From an uncultured Fibrobacter sp. (GTDB taxonomy: Bacteria > Fibrobacterota > Fibrobacteria > Fibrobacterales > Fibrobacteraceae): DNA of 64,000 nt. A model generated the notes under the pieces. It searched no databases and was not told the DNA's origin. It was given only the letters and a program-made list of their open reading frames with translations. Below are positions 1 through 8,639 of this stretch, in pieces (positions within the stretch are counted from its first letter, which is position 1; the number at the start of each line of letters is the position of its first letter). The stretch spans positions 1-64,000 of the forward strand of contig CAKUTF010000007.1 of assembly GCA_934691725.1 (NCBI GenBank), read 5' to 3'. The position numbers and the translations under genes were made by a program.

Positions 1-185
1 CATTTTAAAAAGCCTAAATGTTTGCAGCCCAATTCCTCATTACTCATTGCTAATTTCTCATTTTCTTAGACGTCTGCGGACTAATCCCTATTTCCTCATC
101 CCTAGTCCCTGAATATAGACGTCCGCAGACCCATTGCTCATTGCTAATAGCTAATTCCCTTAGACGTCTGCGGTTCCTTATAAAG
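1..185 (-). repeat. Intergenic modular repeat, copy R1 (truncated by window edge)
   Basis: This copy lies directly after the stop codon of the PARG-like gene on the minus strand. Read from that gene outward it shows CTTTATAAGG, then GCAGACGTCT, then a tract of 7-bp units related to AATGAGC, another GCAGACGT core, a tract of 7-bp units related to GGGACTA, and again GCAGACGTCT with AATGAGC-like units. It ends at the window edge in GGCTTTTTAAAATG. The same order occurs in three other intergenic regions of the window. The hairpin part seen in those copies would lie outside the window. No coding potential is visible. The function is unknown. Confidence 0.8.
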
Positions 186-193
186 ACACTCTC

Positions 194-1426
194 TTACCCA
201 TTTTCATCATGAAAGAGCTTTTTGAAAGCTTCGTAATTGGCGCTTTCGCTTCCCCGGTAAAATACGGCGAACTCTATTTCGTCAAAGGCCTCGCTGTATT
301 CTCCCATGAGTTTTGCGTAAGCGCTAGCGACAACTTGGGGATCGTTGCGGAACGCTCCGCAGCCGAATGCTCCGAGAACAAGTGCTTCCGCTCCGTTATC
401 TAAGGCTGCATCGAGAATTTTCCGTCCGCGCCGAAGGTGTAGTTTGTATAGCTCTTCGCTAGGCAGGGGATTTGTTCTTCTGAAATTCGGTGCGGCGCAG
501 GTGATGACATCGACGTTCATCCATTTTTCTTCGGGAAGCCTTTCCGGTTGGTTTTCGTCCGATTTGATAATCTGGATTCCCGGCGTGTAGATGCAGGAAT
601 CCGTATAGAGGCTGTCTCTACGAAAACGATGAAAGCCGTAGTATTTCTCTTGCAGAAATTCCTGCTTTAATACGGGGTAGAGCGTCGAGCAGCGGCAAAG
701 GCTTTCCTCCTGGGCGGCGCTTCCGGTTTTGACGCCACCGCCAGGACTTGTCGCCGAGGCAAAATTGAGTACCGCGATGCGCTTTCCGGGATTGCGGACG
801 CTCATCAGTTCGGCAGCTTGGAATGTTCGGTGGTTCGTGACCGAAACTTTGGCTTGTTTTCCGAGGTTCTTGTTTACGGAAAGTTTTCCTTCTTCCGGGT
901 AAAACCTTGTGCGGAAAATCGACTGTCTTACGGATTCCGACAGCGCAGCGTTTTCGGAAATCATCGCGAGCGTATCCTGGAATACGGCGACAAGGCGCGC
1001 TTTGCGTTCGTTGCGCAGTTCTGCGACCGTGGAATTTCCCGTCAGGATATCTACAAAAGCTTTCGGAAGGATGACATTGTCGAAGTCGAGTGCCGCTTTG
1101 AAAAGCGGGGCGATTTCGTTCGGCTTGAACCCCACGATCCCGCAGCCGATGGGTGTGACTAGGAATTTTAGACCGGGATTCCTTTTGGCGAAGTCGATAA
1201 ACGCATCGGTATAGGGGCGGATTGTATCGACCGGACCTTGCATCGTGGGAATCGCGTAGCTTTTTCCCTGGAGCCCGACGCCGCGTCCCCAGATAGCTCC
1301 GAAATGATTGGCTGCCGCCCGGGCCGCTCCGCCTGCATGGTGACCGGCTAGGTTGCTGCCAAATACAAAAATTTCGTTGTTTGCAAGGGAAAAGATCTTT
1401 TCGGGTGTGAATTCTGTTCGACTCAT
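194..1426 (-). CDS. Macro-like domain fused to microbial PARG-like (TIGR02452/DUF2263) domain
   Basis: The 410-residue product has two halves. Residues about 15-125 match the A1S_2505-type macro-like family, with FGSNLAGHHAGGAA and a conserved TPIGCGIVGF. Residues about 135-405 match the bacterial-type poly(ADP-ribose) glycohydrolase fold, with the GGG at 229-231 and the catalytic-type QEE at 239-241. In that family the Glu pair hydrolyses ADP-ribose O-glycosidic bonds, so a cytosolic role in removing ADP-ribose or in NAD-metabolite metabolism is inferred. The start at MSRTEF is chosen over an in-frame ATG 26 codons upstream because GAGG lies at a proper distance before it. The gene lies downstream of proS on the same strand but behind the proS terminator, and repeat R1 follows its stop codon. 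Family calls are strong; the substrate is not known. Confidence 0.85.
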   Translation of the reverse strand: MSRTEFTPEKIFSLANNEIFVFGSNLAGHHAGGAARAAANHFGAIWGRGVGLQGKSYAIPTMQGPVDTIRPYTDAFIDFAKRNPGLKFLVTPIGCGIVGFKPNEIAPLFKAALDFDNVILPKAFVDILTGNSTVAELRNERKARLVAVFQDTLAMISENAALSESVRQSIFRTRFYPEEGKLSVNKNLGKQAKVSVTNHRTFQAAELMSVRNPGKRIAVLNFASATSPGGGVKTGSAAQEESLCRCSTLYPVLKQEFLQEKYYGFHRFRRDSLYTDSCIYTPGIQIIKSDENQPERLPEEKWMNVDVITCAAPNFRRTNPLPSEELYKLHLRRGRKILDAALDNGAEALVLGAFGCGAFRNDPQVVASAYAKLMGEYSEAFDEIEFAVFYRGSESANYEAFKKLFHDENG

Positions 1427-1542
1427 CGAGTACCTCGGTTTTTGTGTAAAAAATAAATTGGACTGGCGTAAAATCGGTCGCTTTTCAGGCGACTTTTTGC
1501 GCAACGGAGGGTTTACTTGGCAGAGAAAACCGGCATTCCCCC

Positions 1543-1577
1543 AAAAAAAGAAGCATCCCTTTTAGACAGGATGCTTC
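1543..1577 (-). terminator. Rho-independent terminator of proS
   Basis: Read on the minus strand, GAAGCATCC (1577-1569) pairs with GGATGCTTC (1558-1550) and is followed by seven T (1549-1543). It lies about 20 bases after the proS stop codon and separates proS from the PARG-like gene. Confidence 0.85.
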
Positions 1578-1597
1578 TCAACAAATGGCAAAAAAAA

Positions 1598-3283
1598 TCA
1601 GTTCCGGTAGAAATCCTTGACCTTTTCGACGACGTCCGAAAGGTTTACCATCGTCATCTCCTTTTCGGCGCGCGGCTTCCATTCGACCTGCCCGTTGGCT
1701 AACCCCTTCTTGCCGAGCGCGATGCGAAGCGGGATTCCCCACAGGTCCGCATCCTTGAACTTGACCCCGGCGCGTTCATCGCGGTCATCGACTAGCACTT
1801 CGAATCCTGCGTCTTCCAGTTCCTTTTCGAGCTTGTCCGCCACATCGGAGTCCTTGGTGATGTTTACGATTTCCACATGGAACGGGGCGATGTTTTTTGG
1901 CCAGATAGGTCCGAAGTCGTCGTGACTGTTTTCGACGACGCTCGCCATGAGACGCCCGACGCCGATGCCGTAGCAGCCCATGACAATCGGCTCCGCCTTG
2001 CCTTCGGGAGTGAGGAAGGTCGCACCCATGCTGCTCGAAAACTTTGTGCCGAGCTTAAAGATGTTGCCGAGTTCGATGCCGCGGGTTTCGGAAAGCGCTT
2101 CGCCGCACTTGGGGCACTTGCAGCCTTCTTCCGCTTCGGCGATGTCCGCGACTTCGTAATTCTGCATGTCGCGCTTCGGGTTACAGTGGATGTAGTGGAA
2201 GCCCTTTTCGTTTGCGCCGACGACAAGGTCGTAAGCGTTTTCAAGCCCGGAATCAACGATGACGCGCGTATCGTGCGCTCCGATGGGACTGGCAAATCCG
2301 GGGACCATGCCGCATTTTTCAATCAGCGAATCCTCGGCGGGGTAGAGTTCCTTCGCCTTGAGAAGGTTGTGGAGCTTGATTTCGGAGACGTCGAGGTTTC
2401 CCGGGACAAGTGCCGTAACCAGCTTGCCGTTGAAGTCGAAAAAGACGCACTTGGCTGTCGCTTCGGGCTTCACGTTCAGGAACTTGCAGAGGTCTTCGAT
2501 GGTCGCCGCATGAGGTGTCGCGACTTTTTCGAGTGCCGCGCTTGCATCGCCCTGGTAAGGTTCGCGTTTGAACGTGGCGATTTCCCGGTTCGCCTGGTAG
2601 CCGCAATGCTTGCAGAGAATCAGGTAGTCTTCTCCGTTCGGCGTGTCGAGCATGAATTCGTGCGCGACCTTTCCGCCCATGATTCCCGTGTCGGACTGGA
2701 CGATGACCGGCTCGATTCCCACCTTGCGGAAAATGTTCCGGTAAGCCTTGTATTCGAGCTCGTAGTGCTTGTCGAGGTCTTCCTGCGACGTATGGAAACT
2801 GTAGGCGTCCTTCATCAAAAATTCCCGGACGCGGATAAGTCCGCCGCGGGCGCGCGCCTCGTCGCGATACTTTGTTTTAAACTGGTAGAGCATGAACGGG
2901 AGCTGCTTGTAGCTCGATACGACATAGCGGACGAGATCCGTCATCGCTTCCTCGTGCGTCATGGCGAGGACCATATTGTGGTTGTTCCGGTCCTTAAAGC
3001 GGAGCAGTTCGTCACCGATTGCCGTGTAGCGACCCGATTCGCTCCAGAGTTCCGCCGTCTGCACGACCGGAAGATCGACTTCGATTCCGCCGATTGCATT
3101 CATCTCTTCGCGGATGAGATTCTCGATTTTTTTCAGGACGCGGAATCCCATCGGCAGGTAGCTGAAAATGCCCGTGGAAAGAGGCTTGATGTAGCCGCCG
3201 CGCATTAAGAAAATGTGGCTTGGCATCGTGGCGTCGCTCGGCGTTTCGCGGAGCGTAGTGTAAAAGAACTTGGAAAGCTTCAT
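1598..3283 (-). CDS. proS: Prolyl-tRNA synthetase, bacterial type with editing domain
   Basis: The 561-residue protein has the normal length of a bacterial-type ProRS. It begins MKLSKFFYTTLRETPSDA and has class II motif 2 in the YRDEARARGG region. A YbaK-like editing insertion occupies about residues 225-400 and is flanked by CKHC and CPKC pairs. Motif 3 lies near MGCYGIGVGRLMAS, and a C-terminal anticodon-binding domain follows. It charges tRNA-Pro in the cytosol and the insertion clears Ala-tRNA-Pro. The start has no clear Shine-Dalgarno; a TTGGGT-N18-TAGATT match (3323-3294) would begin transcription only a few bases before the ATG. It is divergent from the thioredoxin-like lipoprotein and has its own terminator. 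Confidence 0.97.
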   Translation of the reverse strand: MKLSKFFYTTLRETPSDATMPSHIFLMRGGYIKPLSTGIFSYLPMGFRVLKKIENLIREEMNAIGGIEVDLPVVQTAELWSESGRYTAIGDELLRFKDRNNHNMVLAMTHEEAMTDLVRYVVSSYKQLPFMLYQFKTKYRDEARARGGLIRVREFLMKDAYSFHTSQEDLDKHYELEYKAYRNIFRKVGIEPVIVQSDTGIMGGKVAHEFMLDTPNGEDYLILCKHCGYQANREIATFKREPYQGDASAALEKVATPHAATIEDLCKFLNVKPEATAKCVFFDFNGKLVTALVPGNLDVSEIKLHNLLKAKELYPAEDSLIEKCGMVPGFASPIGAHDTRVIVDSGLENAYDLVVGANEKGFHYIHCNPKRDMQNYEVADIAEAEEGCKCPKCGEALSETRGIELGNIFKLGTKFSSSMGATFLTPEGKAEPIVMGCYGIGVGRLMASVVENSHDDFGPIWPKNIAPFHVEIVNITKDSDVADKLEKELEDAGFEVLVDDRDERAGVKFKDADLWGIPLRIALGKKGLANGQVEWKPRAEKEMTMVNLSDVVEKVKDFYRN

Positions 3284-3358
3284 AGTAGGTTCAAATCTAG
3301 AAAAATTGCTAGTTTATACCCAAAACGAAAAACAGGTTTCTTGTCAAGGAGACAAAAA

Positions 3359-4513
3359 ATGAAATTTCGCCATTTTGCGCTGACGGCGGCCGCATGCGCT
3401 CTCGTGGCCTGCAATGGAAACAGTGGAAAGAACGGTGTGGATGTCGGGCTTTCGTCGAGCGATGAAATCAAGATTTCCTATATGCTCGGAACGCAGTTCG
3501 GAAGCCAGCTTGCGGGAGTCCAGTCCCAGCTGGAATTTACCATGAACTTGCCTGAATTCGAAAGCGGCATTCTGGACGGCAACAAGATGGTGCGCGATAC
3601 GGCAGCCAAGGATAACCCTTTGAAATATCCGGATTCCGTGATGAACGAAATCGCCCGCGGAATGCAGAACCGCGCGATGTCCATCCAGATGGCGAATATG
3701 CCGCAGCCGAAAAAGGATTCGACGGATACGGTCGAGGCTGCTATTCCCAAAAAGCCTGCGGCGATGACTTCCGACGAGGCGAACCGGGCGTCCTATCTGA
3801 TGGGAGTGCAGTTCGGTATGCAGTTCGCATCGCTTTCGGAGCAGTCTAACGTAGATTTGAACCTGGGCGCGTTCCGTCTGGGCATCCAGGATTTCGGCGC
3901 GTTTGCCAAGGATTCCACCAAGACGCTTCGTCTGCCGCAGGATTCTCTCCAGGCGGTAAGCGCAAGGCTTCGGGACAAGATTCTCGAAACGCGCAAGGCG
4001 GCGATCGAAAAGCAAAAGGCCGAGGAGGAAGCCGTGAAAAAGGCGATTGAGCCGCTTCGCGGTGATACGCTCCCTGACGGCACCCAGGCGAAGATGAATT
4101 TCAAGGTCAAGGCTTCCGGCGTGAGCGTCTCGGCGGAAAATCTCGAAGCCTATGCGGGTTCGCCGCTCTTCGTCTTCTACTTCTCCACGACCTGCGGACA
4201 TTGCCGCCACGCGACTCCTGAAATCAAGGAAATCGCAAGCGCGTTCAAGGACAAGGGAATCCGCTCCATTGCCGTGGCGAGCGGCGGAAACAACAAGCGC
4301 GCCATTCGAAGCTTTATCGAGGAATACAAGCTCGACGAAGCGGGAATCGATGTCTTCTTTGACGAAGCGCGCGAATTCGGCGAACTTTACAGCGACGGTT
4401 ACGTTCCTAAGGTCTATGTCGTGAAGCCCGACGGCTCCCTGATGACGTTCAAGAACTTTGAACAGCAGAAGGATTCCATCCAGGTGGAACTCGGGAAGTT
4501 GGAGACAAAGTAA
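3359..4513 (+). CDS. Lipoprotein: FKBP N-terminal-like segments plus thioredoxin-like domain
   Basis: The 384-residue protein starts at MKFRHFAL, with AAGGAG about 8 bases upstream, and has a lipobox LVAC with Cys18. Two related segments (about 35-105 and 135-225) begin ISYMLGTQFG and ASYLMGVQFG, like the dimerisation domain (Pfam FKBP_N) of FkpA/Mip peptidyl-prolyl isomerases. No FKBP catalytic domain follows. Residues about 250-380 are a TlpA/thioredoxin-like fold with active-site CGHC in FSTTCGHCRHATPE and a cis-Pro region YVPKVYVV. It is inferred to be an envelope thiol-disulfide protein that dimerises through FKBP_N-like helices. It is followed by a strong terminator. The thioredoxin part is certain; the FKBP_N assignment is by motif only. 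Confidence 0.8.
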   Translation: MKFRHFALTAAACALVACNGNSGKNGVDVGLSSSDEIKISYMLGTQFGSQLAGVQSQLEFTMNLPEFESGILDGNKMVRDTAAKDNPLKYPDSVMNEIARGMQNRAMSIQMANMPQPKKDSTDTVEAAIPKKPAAMTSDEANRASYLMGVQFGMQFASLSEQSNVDLNLGAFRLGIQDFGAFAKDSTKTLRLPQDSLQAVSARLRDKILETRKAAIEKQKAEEEAVKKAIEPLRGDTLPDGTQAKMNFKVKASGVSVSAENLEAYAGSPLFVFYFSTTCGHCRHATPEIKEIASAFKDKGIRSIAVASGGNNKRAIRSFIEEYKLDEAGIDVFFDEAREFGELYSDGYVPKVYVVKPDGSLMTFKNFEQQKDSIQVELGKLETK

Positions 4514-4532
4514 TCCCCGGTGAATTTGCATA

Positions 4533-4566
4533 AACCGCCTTCTCCAACGGAGAAGGCGGTTTTCGT
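4533..4566 (+). terminator. Rho-independent terminator after the thioredoxin-like lipoprotein
   Basis: A perfect 13-bp stem (4533-4545 with 4549-4561, loop AAC) is followed by a T-rich stretch. It lies 19 bases after the stop codon. Confidence 0.9.
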
Positions 4567-4595
4567 TTTAAACGAGAGATTTCCGGGAGCACCTT

Positions 4596-4632
4596 AAAAA
4601 CAAAAATTCCGACAGAAGCGTCCATCGGAATT
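4596..4632 (-). terminator. Likely distal terminator of gatA
   Basis: On the minus strand AATTCCGA (4632-4625) pairs with TCGGAATT (4612-4605) and is followed by TTTTGTTTTT. It is the only terminator-like structure downstream of gatA and lies beyond repeat R2, so the repeat would be inside the gatA 3' UTR. Confidence 0.6.
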
Positions 4633-4651
4633 AAGAAGCTGTTTTTGTATG

Positions 4652-4866
4652 TGCCGGGCATAGCTCGACAAGCTCGCTAACCTGTCAAATCCCATTCCTT
4701 AAAGGGGATTCCCCGGTCAAGCCGGGGAATGACATTTTAAAAAGCCTAGACGTCTGCTGACTAATTGCTCATTACTCATTGCTCATTCCCTTAGACGTCT
4801 GCAGACTAATCCCTATTCCCTCATCCCTAGTCCCTAAGCATAGGCGTCCGCAGTTCCTTATAAAAA
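4652..4866 (-). repeat. Intergenic modular repeat, copy R2 (after gatA)
   Basis: This is the best complete copy. Read from gatA outward it has TTTATAAGGAACTGCGGACG, a tract of four 7-bp units of the GGGACTA type, GCAGACGTCT, a tract of 7-bp units of the AATGAGC type, a second AGACGTCT, GGCTTTTTAAAATG, a hairpin of CCGGGGAAT-type arms (4708-4716 with 4722-4730), and a terminal AGCTTGTCGAGCTATGCCCG segment. With its flanks (4567-4651 and 4867-4896) it accounts for the gene-free stretch between 4514 and 4896. Confidence 0.85.
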
Positions 4867-4896
4867 AGAAATTCTCTGAAATCTCTTTTCTGGATT

Positions 4897-6312
4897 TTAA
4901 GCGAGCTTCTCGGCTGCCGCTGCGACGGAAAGCAGGTCCGCTTCGGCGTAAGGCTTTCCTATCCACTGGATGTTTACGGGGAATCCGTCTGCGCTTCCGC
5001 AGGGAACGGAAATTCCCGGAAGACCGGCGAGGTTCAGGCTGACCGTGTAGATGTCCGAAAGGTACATCGCCATCGGGTCGCTTTCATTCGTTCCGCGGAG
5101 AAGCGGAAGCCCGGGCATCACCGGGGAAGCGATGACGTCGCAGGATTTGAACGCGTTCGTGAAGTCGTCGGAAATCAGGCGGCGAACCTTTTGCGCCTGG
5201 ACATAATATGCGTCAAAAAATCCGGAACTTAAAACGTAGGAACCGAGCATGATCCGTCGCTGGACTTCCTTGCCGAACGCCTCGCTGCGGGACATTGCGT
5301 AGAGGTCGTAGAGATTTTTCGCTTCCTTGCTGCGGTAGGTGTAACGCACGCCGTCAAAGCGGGAAAGATTGCTCGAAGCTTCGGCGGTCGCGATGATGTA
5401 ATAGCTCGATACCGCGTAGTGGATGTTCGGCATGGAAATTTCGCGAAGCTCCGCGCCTTCGGATTCCGCCTTTTTGAGAAGCGCGTCAATGGCGGACTTG
5501 CACTTGCTGTCGAGGCCTTCGCCGAAGTATTCCTTGGGAACGCCGATGACTTTTCCCTTGAGTGGTTCGCCGATTTTCCGCCCGAAGTCTTCGGTGGGGC
5601 GTGCGCTCGTCGTGTTGTCGTGGGCGTCCTGTCCACAGATGGCGGAAAGGACCGTTGCCGCGTCCCGGACATTTCCGGCAAGCGGGCCTATCTGGTCGAG
5701 GCTCGATGCGTAGGCGATTAAGCCGTAACGCGAAACGCGTCCGTATGTGGGCTTGAGACCGACGATGCCCGTGCAGGCTGCGGGTTGGCGAATCGATCCG
5801 CCGGTGTCGCTTCCGAGGGCGACGGGGACAGTTTCCGCTTTAACCGCAACTGCCGATCCGCCCGAAGAGCCTCCGGGAACGCGGGATGCGTCGATCGGGT
5901 TTTCGACCGGACCGAAATACGAGGATTCGCTCGAAGACCCCATCGCGAATTCGTCCATGTTCGTCTTTCCGACGATGACCGCACCCTGCGCTTCAATTTT
6001 TTCGACCGCGGTCGCCGTGTAGGGCGATACGAAATGTTCGAGCATCTTCGAAGCGGCTGTCGTGCGGGAACCTTCGAGACATAGGTTGTCCTTGATGGCT
6101 ACCGGAATGCCGTCGAGCGCACCGAGGGATTTTCCCGCTTTGCGGCGTTCGTCGCTTTCCTTCGCTTTTTGCAAGGCCCGTTCGGCGAGAACCGAGATGT
6201 AGGCGTTGAGCGACTTGTTCTTTTCGATTGCGGCGAGAGATTCTTCGGCGAGCTTTTCCGCTGTCGTGCTTCCGCTTTCAAGGGCGGACTTCAAATCCTG
6301 AATCGTTTTCAT
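4897..6312 (-). CDS. gatA: Aspartyl/glutamyl-tRNA amidotransferase subunit A
   Basis: The 471-residue protein belongs to the amidase-signature family. The catalytic Lys is in PVAIKDNLCL. The Gly/Ser-rich signature GSSGGSAVAV and the second Ser in GSDTGGSIRQPA complete the Ser-cisSer-Lys triad. GatA releases ammonia from glutamine for GatB, which converts Glu-tRNA-Gln or Asp-tRNA-Asn to the amide form. Neither gatB nor gatC lies in the window, so the complex is encoded at split sites. The start codon follows the stop of the DUF4321-like gene with no gap (TAA then ATG), so the two are translationally coupled. Repeat R2 follows the stop codon. Confidence 0.96.
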   Translation of the reverse strand: MKTIQDLKSALESGSTTAEKLAEESLAAIEKNKSLNAYISVLAERALQKAKESDERRKAGKSLGALDGIPVAIKDNLCLEGSRTTAASKMLEHFVSPYTATAVEKIEAQGAVIVGKTNMDEFAMGSSSESSYFGPVENPIDASRVPGGSSGGSAVAVKAETVPVALGSDTGGSIRQPAACTGIVGLKPTYGRVSRYGLIAYASSLDQIGPLAGNVRDAATVLSAICGQDAHDNTTSARPTEDFGRKIGEPLKGKVIGVPKEYFGEGLDSKCKSAIDALLKKAESEGAELREISMPNIHYAVSSYYIIATAEASSNLSRFDGVRYTYRSKEAKNLYDLYAMSRSEAFGKEVQRRIMLGSYVLSSGFFDAYYVQAQKVRRLISDDFTNAFKSCDVIASPVMPGLPLLRGTNESDPMAMYLSDIYTVSLNLAGLPGISVPCGSADGFPVNIQWIGKPYAEADLLSVAAAAEKLA

Positions 6313-6639
6313 TTAGCGTTCTCCGGACCATTTCATGATGTACAGACCGACGACAAGACCGACGAGGCTCATCACGTTCAGTTTCAGCTGGAAGCCGAAA
6401 GCGATTTTGAACATGTAGAGGTCGAGCGTGAACGGCTGCATTTCCGAACCCGTTCCCGTACTGAATGCCCAGAACGGCTTGACGAAAAAGTTGTGTACGA
6501 TGTTGTTGTAGCCGCCGGCGTTCATCAGCTCGCCGAGCTTGCCAAACAGAAATCCGAGGCTCTCTCCGAGGACTCCGCCGATGAGGAGACCGAGCACGAT
6601 GAAGAGCAAAAGTCTTCCAAAACTGTTCTTATGCGACAT
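6313..6639 (-). CDS. DUF4321-like small membrane protein
   Basis: The 108-residue protein has an N-terminal hydrophobic helix (LLLFIVLGLLIGGVLG) and a C-terminal hydrophobic helix (VMSLVGLVVGLYIMKW) around a polar segment. This is the layout of DUF4321 proteins. The start at MSHKNS is preferred because it resembles the family start; an ATG three codons upstream (6648) is possible and lies about 13 bases from a TATATT box (6667-6662). The gene abuts gatA directly. The function is unknown; the coupling to gatA is seen, but no functional link is shown. Confidence 0.7.
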   Translation of the reverse strand: MSHKNSFGRLLLFIVLGLLIGGVLGESLGFLFGKLGELMNAGGYNNIVHNFFVKPFWAFSTGTGSEMQPFTLDLYMFKIAFGFQLKLNVMSLVGLVVGLYIMKWSGER

Positions 6640-6817
6640 AACCTGCATCCATTTTGGGAAAAATATAGAAAAATGGGGGATTTTCGGGAGGATGACGGAT
6701 GGTTGGATCGGATTTAAGCCCGGAAAGCGAAAATCAGTCCCTGAAATATTTTTTGTTCGCAATGGTAAAAAAAACTTATCTTTTGTTTTGTAGTAAATTC
6801 ATCACTGCGAGGTCAAA

Positions 6818-8536
6818 ATGAAAAACTTTATTGTAAATTCCAAAAGGATTGCATCGTTCGCACTTCCGCTTTGCGTGCTTGCCGCTTGCGGTGGCGACAG
6901 CTCTTCGGGGTCCGATTCGAAAGGGATTGCAACCAAGGACGATCTTCCCGAATGTACGGAAAGCCTGGAATCCGAAATCCGCGAGGTCGAGGATACGGGC
7001 GTTGAATACGAATGCAAGTCCGGCGAATGGGTGGAAGTCGATTCGTCGGCGGAGGAAAATTCCAGCTCTTCGGAAAAAGTTTCTTCCAGTTCTTCGGGGA
7101 AAGAAAGCTCCAGTTCTTCGGGCAAGGTTTCCAGTTCGTCGGGAAAATCGGAAAGCTCGAGTTCCGCTACCGAAGGCAAGAGTTCCTCGTCGAAGGAAGT
7201 CGTGGGGGAAACGTTTTACCGGTGCGAAGACCATATCCACGACATTTCTGCCACGGCGAAAGACGGGATGATTTACTTTGAATCCTATGGCTACACCGAA
7301 GCGGTCCCGGTGGGCGATGAAGCGGAGCTGGAGAGTGTCGAAAAGGAATTACAGAAAAATTGCCAAATCGGCGTTATCAATGTGAAGAACGCTTCGCCGG
7401 AGGACTTTTTTGAAGTGAGTCCGACTTTGGGAGGTTTTCTTGTAGCGGATAGCGCACAGATTTCCGTTCTTTGCGACCGTCCTTTTACGATGGGCTTTAG
7501 CTTTGAAGTGAAGGATACCGAAAAGAATCGCGAGAAAATCGTGAACATGGTCGATGAACTTAAGTGGGAGGGGTCGTTTAACACGGCTTGCGCTGGCAGT
7601 GATATTTCCAAATGCGAGAACAATGATTCAGTGAGTTTTTACGCTTCTTACGAATACCCGAGCGACTCCCTTGTTCTTGAAGTCGTTCTGAAAAAGTTCA
7701 GGGGCAGTGCGGATTCTCTCGATTGGCTTATCAAGAAGCTTGGCGCAATCCGGGAGGCTTTCGGAAGCAAGGAAATCGCAAAGGCGGCGAAAATGATGGG
7801 CGTAAGCGTGGAAAGCCCCTATGTCAAGCTGTTTGAAAAGGGCGTTAACATCTACACGCAGGGTGCGAATACGAATATTGTTCCTGTATATTTCAAGGTC
7901 AAGGGCTACGAGAACAGGGAACTTCTCGATGCGGTGATGAATTCGGACTGCGGTTCTCCGGAGAACAGCTGGCTTTTGAAAATGTCGATTGAAGCGGAAC
8001 TCGCGCTCGGCAAACTTTGCACGGACGAGCTCGACGGTGCCGCAGATTCCGCTACAAGCGAAGGCGAAACGAAATACTGGATTTGCGAAGAAAATTCGTG
8101 GCAAAAGGCGACGGCGGAAGATGTCCTGGTCGGAAGGTTTTGCACGGACGCTCTGGAAGATTCCCTCGTCTTCGGCTACCGTTGCAAGAACCATGAATGG
8201 AAACTGGGATCGACTGAAGAACGGCTGGTGGGTGCGGCGTGCACGGATTCGAATTCCGGTGAAGTCAGAAGTTTGCTCTATTCGGAAGCCTCGATTGCGA
8301 GTTGTGTCCAGTATTTAAATGCAGATGGCGAGACGGAAGCTTCTTCTAAGCTTACGGAGCGGGCTGGGAAAGGAACGCTTACCGAAGCGTATTTTAACGA
8401 AACTTGCGGTTACTACCAGCTTATCTGTAAGGTGGCATGGACTTCTTGTACGTCCCGTTCGGAAGGAACTGTTAAAACGATTGGTGATGTCAATTACACG
8501 TGCCAGGACGGCGAATGGGTCTCCGACAAGAAGTGA
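6818..8536 (+). CDS. Surface lipoprotein with poly-Ser linker and Y-x-C-x-x-G-x-W repeats
   Basis: The 572-residue protein has a lipobox LAAC (Cys24). A Ser-rich linker occupies about residues 74-127, with runs such as SSSSSGKESSSSSGK. An unassigned central domain spans about 130-385. Small Cys/Trp repeats occur both near the N-terminus (YECKSGEWVE) and at the C-terminus (YWICEENSW, YRCKNHEWKL, YTCQDGEWV). Serine linkers and these Cys-Trp modules are common in Fibrobacter outer-membrane lipoproteins. GCGAGG precedes the start. The central domain is not recognised; the repeats suggest disulfide-stabilised surface modules. A terminator follows. It is probably a single-gene unit next to the two FISUMP lipoproteins. 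Confidence 0.85.
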   Translation: MKNFIVNSKRIASFALPLCVLAACGGDSSSGSDSKGIATKDDLPECTESLESEIREVEDTGVEYECKSGEWVEVDSSAEENSSSSEKVSSSSSGKESSSSSGKVSSSSGKSESSSSATEGKSSSSKEVVGETFYRCEDHIHDISATAKDGMIYFESYGYTEAVPVGDEAELESVEKELQKNCQIGVINVKNASPEDFFEVSPTLGGFLVADSAQISVLCDRPFTMGFSFEVKDTEKNREKIVNMVDELKWEGSFNTACAGSDISKCENNDSVSFYASYEYPSDSLVLEVVLKKFRGSADSLDWLIKKLGAIREAFGSKEIAKAAKMMGVSVESPYVKLFEKGVNIYTQGANTNIVPVYFKVKGYENRELLDAVMNSDCGSPENSWLLKMSIEAELALGKLCTDELDGAADSATSEGETKYWICEENSWQKATAEDVLVGRFCTDALEDSLVFGYRCKNHEWKLGSTEERLVGAACTDSNSGEVRSLLYSEASIASCVQYLNADGETEASSKLTERAGKGTLTEAYFNETCGYYQLICKVAWTSCTSRSEGTVKTIGDVNYTCQDGEWVSDKK

Positions 8537-8564
8537 TGACTCTTTGATTGATTGAAAATGAATC

Positions 8565-8596
8565 GGGAAGCTGTCTTTTGGCGGCTTCCTTTTTTA
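8565..8596 (+). terminator. Rho-independent terminator after poly-Ser lipoprotein
   Basis: GGAAGC (8566-8571) pairs with GCTTCC (8584-8589) across a 12-base loop and is followed by a T run. It lies about 30 bases after the stop codon. Confidence 0.75.
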
Positions 8597-8639
8597 TAGG
8601 ACAGGATGGCTGCGGGCTTGCGAATACCGAAAATCGACC

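Noticed and set aside
1877..3208. 443-codon open frame on the plus strand
   Set aside because: It is antisense to proS, which is unambiguous.
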